A stretch of 12,725 nucleotides of DNA. Source: an uncultured Candidatus Woesearchaeota archaeon (lineage in GTDB: Archaea; Nanobdellota; Nanobdellia; Woesearchaeales; 21-14-0-10-32-9). The position numbers and the translations under genes were made by a program. The notes below the pieces were generated by a model. It was not told the DNA's origin. It worked only from the letters and a program-made list of their open reading frames with translations, and searched no databases. Positions 7,644 to 12,580 of this stretch are shown in pieces; positions within the stretch are counted from its first letter, which is position 1, and each line of letters opens with the position of its first letter. The stretch lies in assembly GCA_903891505.1 (NCBI GenBank), contig CAITEO010000090.1, positions 1 through 12,725 of the forward strand. The letters run 5' to 3'.

Positions 7644-7709
7644 AAAAGAGCTCTCCGGCAAGAATTATTTCTCAACCCTCCCCTACCAACATGCCGGTGA
7701 GCCTCTTTT
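7644..7709 (+). terminator. long hairpin with C-rich loop, terminator or small RNA
   Basis: The stem pairs AAAAGAG with CTCTTTT, CTC with GAG, and CCGGCA with TGCCGG, 16 bp interrupted by one T-T mismatch and one bulged C. The 31-nt loop is pyrimidine-rich, including CCCTCCCC. On the plus strand a T/C-rich stretch follows; on the minus strand seven T follow, so it could act in both directions. It starts 13 nt after the stop of the winged-helix-like gene. The large loop is unusual for a plain terminator. Confidence 0.5.
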
Positions 7710-7750
7710 CTTTCTTTATTCTTTCTCTTAACTTCATACTCAAAAGAAAC

Positions 7751-7760
7751 TATTAAATAA
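7751..7760 (+). promoter_or_regulatory. TATA box of the cobalamin adenosyltransferase operon
   Basis: TATTAAATAA is centred about 28 nt before the ATG at 7784. No SD motif precedes that ATG, so the first gene of the operon is likely leaderless. Confidence 0.5.
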
Positions 7761-7783
7761 ACCACAACAATATCAACTTCAAC

Positions 7784-8293
7784 ATGAAAATCTATACAAA
7801 AACAGGGGATGCAGGAACAACATTAAAGTATGATGGGACGCGTGTTCCGAAAGACGATCCAATAATCATCCTTGTTAGCAAAGTTGATGCACTTCAGGGC
7901 GCGCTCGATATGGCTCAAACCAAAATAAAAGACAAAGCACTCATCGTAATAATTGATGCCATTCAAGACAAGCTTTGGCAAACAGCGGGCGAACTTAGCC
8001 TTGGAACAAAAGGACGAAATGTCAAGAACGAAATAACAACTCCAGACATAGAATTCCTCGAGAAATACATCGATAAATACGACGAGAAAAAGAATTACTT
8101 TGTACGTTTCAAAACAGAGAGCTCTGCTTATCTAAACGAAGCAAGAATTCGTTGCAGAGAACTCGAAACACACTTAACTCACCTTTTACGTGAAAAGAAA
8201 CTACGCCCTGAAATCTACCAATACATAAACCGCCTATCAGATCTTCTTTACGTCCTGGCATGTCATGAACAAGAAAAGAAAAAAGAAAAATGA
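7784..8293 (+). CDS. PduO-type cob(I)alamin adenosyltransferase, divergent
   Basis: The family transfers the adenosyl group of ATP to cob(I)alamin to make adenosylcobalamin. Seen here are the N-terminal ATP-binding motif YTKTGDAGTT (4-13), RVPKDD (20-25), the helix NEARIRCRELE (118-128) that keeps the ARxxxR arginines (Arg121, Arg125), and the C-terminal YINRLSDLLYVLA (147-159) with the conserved Asn149. The length of 169 is normal for the domain. Differences from the usual family pattern: the VDELN segment reads VDALQ (34-38), and the FxLPGG loop is replaced by FVRFKTES (106-113). The fold assignment is good, activity is less certain. A cobalamin user such as class II ribonucleotide reductase is not visible here. 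The stop overlaps the start of the next gene by 4 bp, so the two are coupled. Confidence 0.85.
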   Translation: MKIYTKTGDAGTTLKYDGTRVPKDDPIIILVSKVDALQGALDMAQTKIKDKALIVIIDAIQDKLWQTAGELSLGTKGRNVKNEITTPDIEFLEKYIDKYDEKKNYFVRFKTESSAYLNEARIRCRELETHLTHLLREKKLRPEIYQYINRLSDLLYVLACHEQEKKKEK

Positions 8294-8550
8294 AACTAGA
8301 AGAACTGAAACAAAAAGTTGCAGAGTTCGATAAGAAAGCTGGCTTCGATAAGACTGATTTTCAAAAACTTATAGAAATGATGAAAGAAGAAATAGCAATT
8401 TTAGAAATAGCATCTAACAACAAAAAGGTTGTAGATCATCAACTAACTGATTTGTTAATTCTAATAATGCAGATCGCCCATAGATATAACACTGATTTTG
8501 ACGAAGAACTTACAAACTGGTTCAAGAAATCAGAAAAATATCTCAAGTAA
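8290..8550 (+). CDS. small MazG-like all-alpha protein with incomplete metal-binding motif
   Basis: The 86-residue helical protein overlaps the adenosyltransferase by ATGA. Its layout resembles the MazG/NTP-pyrophosphohydrolase core: an EE pair in KEEIAILE (32-39), then DHQLTDLLILIMQIAHRYNT (49-68), and a final DFDEELTNWFKKSEKYL that matches the usual end of the fold. Against the family motif EExxE...ExxD, Glu33, Glu34 and Asp54 are present, but the third Glu falls on Ile37 and the Glu of ExxD is Gln51. Metal-dependent hydrolysis is therefore doubtful; it may be a structural or binding relic, or my alignment may be wrong. Tight coupling suggests joint function with the adenosyltransferase, perhaps in nucleotide handling, which is inference only. 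Confidence 0.6.
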   Translation: MKLEELKQKVAEFDKKAGFDKTDFQKLIEMMKEEIAILEIASNNKKVVDHQLTDLLILIMQIAHRYNTDFDEELTNWFKKSEKYLK

Positions 8551-8586
8551 CTTGGCTCTTACACACTTAACTTTTTCTTAATAATA

Positions 8587-8664
8587 TTTCTTACTCCACT
8601 CTAAATTCTGCGCTATGCGCAGCAATGCCAGGCGTTGCCTGGACTGAAGAGTGGAGCAAAGAAA
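8587..8664. other. three-way-junction palindromic element
   Basis: An outer 9-bp stem, CTCCACTCT (8594-8602) with AGAGTGGAG (8648-8656), extends past one mismatch and a bulge by TTTCTT/AAGAAA. It encloses two perfect 6-bp hairpins with 3-nt loops: CTGCGC-TAT-GCGCAG (8608-8622) and CCAGGC-GTT-GCCTGG (8628-8642). There is no long reading frame. The element is GC-rich in an AT-rich gap. It may be a structured RNA or a palindromic mobile repeat; the strand cannot be decided. Confidence 0.65.
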
Positions 8665-8850
8665 GAAAGCATAGAAAAAGAATTAAAGCAAAAGACAAAA
8701 AAATAACCACACCATAAAGAAACTTCTAGAATCAATTCAAGAATCCTAAAAAGAAATAAGAACTATCAACTTACGCCTTATAATTACAATAAGTGCGTTG
8801 TCTTATATTCTGTAAATTCAGAAAATGAACTTGTCCAAGAACTTAACTAC
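8665..8850. other. gene-free AT-rich gap
   Basis: No credible gene is seen. Weak inverted repeats lie at 8773-8798 (ACGC-c-TTAT with ATAA-gt-GCGT) and at 8809-8824 (TTCTG with CAGAA). They lie downstream of the minus-strand gene that ends at 8851 and could form a poor terminator. Confidence 0.4.
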
Positions 8851-9135
8851 CTACTTCACAAGTTTATAATAAAACTCAGGCACTTTTTCTTTTGTTGCAA
8901 GACGGACTTCTTTTTTTAATGGATACTCTAAGCCATATTTCACAATCTTACCTTCTTGGAACATGGAATTAAGCACAGTCGCTGTGAAGCCCATAACCTT
9001 TGGGAGCTCATTTCCCAGCTCTTCAGCAATCGTTGCGAACAATTCAATGTCTGATACAATATCTTTAGACTCAAGAACTTTATTCACAAGCCCGGGAATA
9101 CTTCCCTTTTCAGAATCAGTCAAACCTTTAAACAT
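8851..9135 (-). CDS. small protein of unknown function
   Basis: The frame is open to 9213, but the ATG at 9135 is preferred because a TATTTATA box on the minus strand is centred about 25 nt upstream, giving a leaderless mRNA and 94 residues (MFKGLTDSEKG...). The protein looks compact and alpha-helical: SIPGLVNKVLESKD, IELFATIAEELGNE and VMGFTATVLNSMFQEGKIV, then a short strand-like end KKEVRLATKEK and a helical tail. The middle could be a small winged-helix or helical bundle. No signal, membrane segment or catalytic motif is visible, and I do not recognise the family. It has its own promoter and lies downstream of ftsZ on the same strand, separated by a strong terminator. Confidence 0.65.
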   Translation of the reverse strand: MFKGLTDSEKGSIPGLVNKVLESKDIVSDIELFATIAEELGNELPKVMGFTATVLNSMFQEGKIVKYGLEYPLKKEVRLATKEKVPEFYYKLVK

Positions 9136-9156
9136 ATATATGGAATAGTTCCAGTC

Positions 9157-9164
9157 TATAAATA
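9157..9164 (-). promoter_or_regulatory. TATA box for the gene starting at 9135
   Basis: The minus strand reads TATTTATA, centred 25 nt before the ATG, with no SD motif between. This spacing is the main reason for choosing that start. Confidence 0.5.
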
Positions 9165-9240
9165 CTTTCACTAAAAAACACTTTAAAACATTACTAAAAC
9201 CTACACAATTCAAGAACCTAAAAAGAAAAATAAGGAAATA

Positions 9241-9291
9241 TGCCCTCGCGGTTTTGAGCTTTGGGGGTTGCTTTAGAAATTCGCGAAGGCA
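9241..9291. other. long GC-rich inverted repeat downstream of ftsZ
   Basis: TGCCCTCGCG (9241-9250) pairs with CGCGAAGGCA (9282-9291) over ten positions with one mismatch, closing a 31-nt loop that contains TTTGGGGGTT. On the plus strand ACA follows the GGC arm at 9291-9293. It lies past the ftsZ terminator and before the promoter of the next minus-strand gene. Confidence 0.45.
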
Positions 9292-9301
9292 CAGAGAAAA
9301 T

Positions 9302-9332
9302 AAAAAAAAAGCAAAGGATGGCTACCTTTGCT
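9302..9332 (-). terminator. hairpin-plus-T9 terminator of ftsZ
   Basis: On the minus strand, AGCAAAGG (9332-9325) pairs perfectly with CCTTTGCT (9317-9310) around a 7-nt loop and runs directly into nine T (9310-9302). The stem begins 23 nt after the ftsZ stop. It has the form of a bacterial intrinsic terminator; the T-run alone would stop archaeal polymerase. Confidence 0.8.
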
Positions 9333-9355
9333 GTTGCACCAAGTTATTTACTTGT

Positions 9356-10411
9356 TTACCTAACTATCTCAATACCTAACTCTGATGATAGCTTCTGTCT
9401 CGCAGTTTCAACATGCTTTGTTGAAGGTTTGCCAAGTATCCACGGTGATTTGACTCCAGTTATGATTGTCATAACAGTCATCTTGCCTTTCATGTCTTCT
9501 GAAACTCTTGCGCCCCAGATGACGTTTGCATCAGCATCCATTGCTTCAGTTACTATTTCACCTACTCTTGAGATTTCATCAAGAGTCAAGTCATTTCCAC
9601 CTGATACATGTATGATTGCTCCTGTTGCGCCATCGTAGCTGATGTCAAGTAAAGGATTCGATAATGCTCCTTTAACTGCTTCTTCTACTCTGTTTGCTGT
9701 GTCAGATGCACCAACTCCAATTACTGCAACGTCTCCGTTTGTCATGATTGCTTTAACATCTGCATAATCCAAGTTTACAAGTGATGGTACTGCAATTGTT
9801 TCAACAATTCCTTTAATCATTGTTGCGACAAGTTCGTTTGCAACTGCAAATGCTTGCTGTACTGGCAAGTTTCCTGCAATCTGTACTAGCCTGTTGTTAT
9901 CAATTACAATTACTGTGTCTGTGTTTTTTCTTAGTTGCTGTAATCCGAATTCTGCTTTGTCCACTCTTGCTCTTTCTATCTTGAATGGCATTGTAACAGT
10001 TCCTATTACTATTGCGCCTGCATCTTTCGCAACACCTGCAACGATTGGAGCTGAACCTGTTCCTGTTCCGCCACCCATTCCTGCACAAACGAATACCATG
10101 TCTGCACCTTTAAGTGCTTCTTTGATTGTTGATAGGCTTTCTTGTGCTGCTTCTGCTCCCTTCTCTGGGAATCCACCGCAACCTAGTCCTCGTGTGACAT
10201 CTTTGCCCATTAAGAACTTTCTATCAGCCTCTATTATATTGAGGTGTTGTTGGTCTGTGTTACATGCAATTATCTCAGCGCCCTGGATGCCTTTCATAAA
10301 CAACCAGTTTGTCATGTTTGTACCGGCGCCACCGCAACCGATAACTTTGATGTTCGCTTGTCCCACTTCTACTTCAGGTTGATATTCCTGATTTCCTTTT
10401 CCGTATGCCAT
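9356..10411 (-). CDS. ftsZ: cell-division GTPase FtsZ
   Basis: FtsZ is a tubulin-like GTPase that assembles into a ring at mid-cell. Visible motifs are the N-terminal nucleotide loop GCGGAGTN (25-32), the tubulin signature GGGTGTG (113-119), the MPFKIER segment (141-147), an NNRL segment (172-175) and the T7 synergy loop NLDYADV (213-219) that supplies the catalytic aspartates. The length of 351 is short: the core is followed only by SPWILGKPS and a final helix ending LGIEIVR, without the long linker of bacterial FtsZ. Archaea often have two FtsZ paralogues; I cannot decide which this is. The start is set by a strong SD (GGAGGGGG). It has its own strong terminator and a long structured upstream region, so it is probably transcribed alone. 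Confidence 0.95.
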   Translation of the reverse strand: MAYGKGNQEYQPEVEVGQANIKVIGCGGAGTNMTNWLFMKGIQGAEIIACNTDQQHLNIIEADRKFLMGKDVTRGLGCGGFPEKGAEAAQESLSTIKEALKGADMVFVCAGMGGGTGTGSAPIVAGVAKDAGAIVIGTVTMPFKIERARVDKAEFGLQQLRKNTDTVIVIDNNRLVQIAGNLPVQQAFAVANELVATMIKGIVETIAVPSLVNLDYADVKAIMTNGDVAVIGVGASDTANRVEEAVKGALSNPLLDISYDGATGAIIHVSGGNDLTLDEISRVGEIVTEAMDADANVIWGARVSEDMKGKMTVMTIITGVKSPWILGKPSTKHVETARQKLSSELGIEIVR

Positions 10412-10419
10412 TTTTTATT

Positions 10420-10427
10420 CCCCCTCC
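10420..10427 (-). promoter_or_regulatory. Shine-Dalgarno site of ftsZ
   Basis: The minus strand reads GGAGGGGG, with GGAGG 11 nt before the ATG. A strong SD means a transcribed leader exists, which contrasts with the leaderless genes nearby and supports the view that the upstream hairpins are in the mRNA. Confidence 0.65.
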
Positions 10428-10461
10428 AAGTTAGGTATTTACTGAGCGAGTAACGCCTTTA

Positions 10462-10497
10462 CCAATCGCACCTTGATTGGCATCAGGTGTAGATGCC
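10462..10497 (-). promoter_or_regulatory. tandem hairpins with complementary loops in the ftsZ leader
   Basis: Two perfect 6-bp hairpins abut and share GG: CCAATC/GATTGG (10462-10480) and GGCATC/GATGCC (10479-10497), each with a 7-nt loop. The loops hold CACCT and AGGTG, which are complementary. They can kiss, or the segment can refold into one hairpin (10469-10489) that destroys both. The element lies about 35 nt upstream of the SD. Confidence 0.6.
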
Positions 10498-10511
10498 CTT
10501 TGATAGTATTT

Positions 10512-10564
10512 TGGAGTGTGATAATTTGAGATATGTAACACGTGTGTTGATGCACATAGCTCCA
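10512..10564 (-). promoter_or_regulatory. long-range stem in the ftsZ leader
   Basis: On the minus strand TGGAG-cta-TGTG pairs with CACA-CTCCA, nine pairs with a 3-nt bulge. It encloses the palindrome ACACGTGT (10538-10545). It is weaker than the neighbouring elements. Confidence 0.4.
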
Positions 10565-10576
10565 CCTAGCACAATG

Positions 10577-10587
10577 TTTAAATAAAT
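10577..10587 (-). promoter_or_regulatory. possible proximal ftsZ TATA box
   Basis: The minus strand reads ATTTATTTAAA. Use of this box would place the transcript start near 10556 and give a leader of about 145 nt that includes the tandem hairpins but not the three-way junction. Confidence 0.35.
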
Positions 10588-10607
10588 CTAGTGCCAAGTC
10601 CTCTTAG

Positions 10608-10663
10608 AACCTTACATCAATCGCATATGCGAATTGTTGATTTGTTTTGGGCAAATCAAGGTT
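10608..10663 (-). promoter_or_regulatory. three-way-junction structure upstream of ftsZ
   Basis: An outer stem AACCTT (10608-10613) with AAGGTT (10658-10663) encloses two arms. One is the imperfect palindrome around TCGCATATGCGA (10621-10632), extended by CAAT/ATTG. The other is GATTTG-(ttttggg)-CAAATC (10639-10657), which can extend to 8 bp when the outer stem opens. If the distal TATA box is used, this lies in the ftsZ mRNA leader; otherwise it may be a separate small RNA. Confidence 0.6.
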
Positions 10664-10695
10664 GAATGTCTCATTGAAAGTTGATTTCGACTGTG

Positions 10696-10715
10696 AATAA
10701 CTCAATGTAGTTATT
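10696..10715 (-). promoter_or_regulatory. hairpin at the predicted 5' end of the ftsZ leader
   Basis: AATAACT (10696-10702) and AGTTATT (10709-10715) form a perfect 7-bp stem with a 6-nt loop. Its position coincides with the start expected from the TATA box at 10739-10750. It could cap and stabilise the RNA, or be an operator. Confidence 0.5.
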
Positions 10716-10738
10716 GGTATACAAATCTGGTGAGGTAG

Positions 10739-10750
10739 TATATAAATATT
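10739..10750 (-). promoter_or_regulatory. distal ftsZ TATA box
   Basis: The minus strand reads AATATTTATATA. This is the best TATA match in the gap and predicts a start near 10718, hence a leader of roughly 300 nt holding all five structures described. Confidence 0.5.
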
Positions 10751-10822
10751 TTCGTAGTAAAATAATCTTATAAGAAAATAATTTTCACAAAAGATATTTT
10801 CTAAAATATATTTTGAATGTAA

Positions 10823-11353
10823 TTAAGAATTAAATAAAACAGCCTTTTTGCCAGAATAAAGTCCCATAGAAACCATTTGATCATATTGATCTTGAGAAAG
10901 AACCATATATATTATGCTAAAGTTGAACCTCTCTTTTAGTTCAACAACCTTAGGATTTATTAGTTCTTGATTAACTCCTGTTCCAACAATGATAATACTA
11001 GCTCTTTCTCTTTCTTCATCCCCATGAAGAATAACTTGATTAATTCCCACAACAGTTGAAATAAACTCCGTAAATTCTCGAAGTGCTGCAGATTTATCTT
11101 CAAGTAAATCCGCAAACATACTTATGTTCTTCGGGTTTGAACAATATACTTTAAGATATCTGTTCTTCTTTTCTTCTACTAGTTCCAGATCTTTGAGCAA
11201 CTTAAGTGTTCTATATGTAGTCGCCGGCGAAACCTTTGTAGTTCTAGCTATCTCCCTTAAGTAGAAATCGCGCCCTTGATTGTTGACAAGTAGGCGAAGA
11301 ATCTTAACTATCTTCTTATCAAACAATGTCTCAATAACCTTCTTTTTATCCAT
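10823..11353 (-). CDS. winged-helix regulator with a degenerate nucleotidyltransferase-like C-terminal domain
   Basis: Residues 5-70 form a clear winged helix-turn-helix: LFDKKIVKILRLLVNNQ, then FYLREIARTTKVSPATTYRT as the turn and recognition helix, and a wing around VEEKKNRYLKVY. The C-terminal part (about 88-176) begins INQVILHGDEERERASIIIVG (105-124), which resembles the first strand and GS loop of MNT-type nucleotidyltransferases, but the Gly-Ser and the two catalytic Asp are not there. It may be a sensor or dimer domain. The ATG at 11353 is about 28 nt from a TATA box, so leaderless. Divergent placement from trmG10 with a strong operator between them suggests autoregulation and control of the neighbour. 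The ligand is unknown. Confidence 0.8.
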   Translation of the reverse strand: MDKKKVIETLFDKKIVKILRLLVNNQGRDFYLREIARTTKVSPATTYRTLKLLKDLELVEEKKNRYLKVYCSNPKNISMFADLLEDKSAALREFTEFISTVVGINQVILHGDEERERASIIIVGTGVNQELINPKVVELKERFNFSIIYMVLSQDQYDQMVSMGLYSGKKAVLFNS

Positions 11354-11376
11354 ATTCAGTCTCTTCAGAGGTTCTC

Positions 11377-11385
11377 ATATATATA
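11377..11385. promoter_or_regulatory. shared bidirectional TATA box
   Basis: ATATATATA is symmetric and lies about 28 nt from the regulator's ATG on one side and about 34 nt from the TTG of trmG10 on the other. A single box could serve both divergent genes. Confidence 0.55.
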
Positions 11386-11394
11386 CTTTTCTAT

Positions 11395-11421
11395 TTTGAA
11401 ACATTGTTTCAAATTTGAAAC
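11395..11421. promoter_or_regulatory. triple half-site operator
   Basis: The octamer TTTGAAAC occurs three times with alternating orientation: 11395-11402 (+), 11406-11413 (-) and 11414-11421 (+). The first pair makes a palindrome with a 3-bp spacer and the second pair a 16-bp palindrome without spacer. The array covers the expected transcript start and the first codons of trmG10. It is a likely binding site of the adjacent winged-helix regulator. Confidence 0.7.
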
Positions 11422-12542
11422 AGCAATTATTTTCTTATTTAGAAAAACATATTAAGGCCGAAATCACTCCAACTCCTATGGCTGAGGCACAATTACCAAA
11501 ACTAAACGTCGGCCTTTTACTATCTAAACTAGATTTATCTTTGAGTAAAACAGAAGCAATAGAGTCATGTAAAATATATTTTAAAATAACATCATCAAAA
11601 ATAATACATGATGTGCTTGAACTTGAACTTGAACCTCTACAAAAAAACAGCCAACAAAACACCACCATCCATTTGGTAAGATTTTGGTTGAATCGATTGG
11701 CCTTAACAAAGGAAGCATACCTAATTGTTGGGAACGAATTTTCTGAAATTAAAAAAAATCTAAAACCTCCTATTTTTGAAGAAATTTCAAAAGGAAAAAA
11801 TATTGAAAACGCCAGTTTCAAGATTTCCACAAGAAATCTTTCGAGTTCCACTGGAACGCAAAAAGATACTCACTTGACCTCAATCTCTTCGCTTGTAAAT
11901 GAGCTAAATAAAGTTGGATTCCAAAAAACAAATATGACTAACCCTGATTTTGAGTTTGTCATCCTTAGGCTGAACCACCCAGAAACAACAGAAATCATAG
12001 GACTCAAACTTTGGAAATGCGTTGATAACTTTGAATCAAGAAGAGCGCACTTGCGACCAGTTTTACATCCAACCGCGACAAATCCGCGCATTGCGCGGGC
12101 AATGATTAACATGGCTAGCTCAAGCAAGGAAATCCTTGATCCCTTCTGTGGAGCAGGCGGGATACTGCTTGAAGCATCAGAGATAGGTCTTCGTGCAACT
12201 GGTGTTGATATTGATCCTCTAATGATAAAACGCGCAGAACTAAACTTGAAAGATCACCTAGAAATTGAACTTCATGTTAAAGATGCACTTTCTTGGAACA
12301 AAAAAACTGAATGTGTTGTAACAGATTTGCCTTATGGCAAGAGTTCAAAGCTTGAAGGAGAAATAGCAGAACTACTTCATAACTTTCTTAAGCATTACGC
12401 GACACTCACTGATAAAATAGTTGTATGCTTCCCTGTTGGAACGAAGTACAACATAAACCCTCCTTGGAACGTGCAGTATGAATTCGAGCTTTACATGCAC
12501 AAGAGTTTAACTAGAAAGATTCTAGTTTTAAAGAAGAATTAA
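11415..12542 (+). CDS. trmG10: tRNA (guanine(10)-N2)-dimethyltransferase, THUMP-type
   Basis: The enzyme methylates N2 of G10 in tRNA using S-adenosylmethionine. The N-terminal half holds a THUMP-type RNA-binding region (about 85-200). The catalytic half begins with HPTATNPRIARAMINMA (218-234) and has the SAM motif I DPFCGAGGILLEA (242-254), GVDIDP (263-268) and the catalytic motif IV TDLPYGKSS (303-311). The tail HKSLTRKILVL (362-372) is typical of Trm-G10. The length of 375 is a little long. An in-frame TGA at 11397 limits the start: TTG at 11415 is the earliest usual codon, and the next ATG at 11478 would cut 21 residues. I favour the TTG because the TATA box is near it. It is divergent from a winged-helix regulator, and the operator overlaps its start codon. 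Control of a tRNA-modification gene by a dedicated regulator is unusual. Confidence 0.9.
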   Translation: MKQQLFSYLEKHIKAEITPTPMAEAQLPKLNVGLLLSKLDLSLSKTEAIESCKIYFKITSSKIIHDVLELELEPLQKNSQQNTTIHLVRFWLNRLALTKEAYLIVGNEFSEIKKNLKPPIFEEISKGKNIENASFKISTRNLSSSTGTQKDTHLTSISSLVNELNKVGFQKTNMTNPDFEFVILRLNHPETTEIIGLKLWKCVDNFESRRAHLRPVLHPTATNPRIARAMINMASSSKEILDPFCGAGGILLEASEIGLRATGVDIDPLMIKRAELNLKDHLEIELHVKDALSWNKKTECVVTDLPYGKSSKLEGEIAELLHNFLKHYATLTDKIVVCFPVGTKYNINPPWNVQYEFELYMHKSLTRKILVLKKN

Positions 12543-12560
12543 TTCTCAAGCAAATACTTA

Positions 12561-12577
12561 TTTTCTTCATTTTTCTT
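12561..12577 (+). terminator. T-rich terminator of trmG10
   Basis: A T-rich stretch (TTTTCTTCATTTTTCTT) lies 18 nt after the trmG10 stop in the short gap before the convergent transposase. It fits archaeal poly-T termination; no hairpin is needed. Confidence 0.5.
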
Positions 12578-12580
12578 GAT

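Noticed and set aside
5067..8664. CRISPR-like repeat series, since several palindromes recur across the window
   Set aside because: The palindromes differ in sequence and length, and no regular spacer pattern exists.
8773..8798. Imperfect inverted repeat as terminator for the gene ending at 8851
   Set aside because: The pairing is interrupted by unpaired bases and no T-run follows on the minus strand.
9894..10382. A 162-codon plus-strand open frame inside ftsZ
   Set aside because: It is antisense to the conserved FtsZ GTPase core; its serine/proline-rich translation is a shadow of the codon use of ftsZ.
10412..10822. Known large RNA (RNase P or SRP RNA) upstream of ftsZ
   Set aside because: I could not find the conserved cores of either RNA on either strand, and the stems do not follow their layout.
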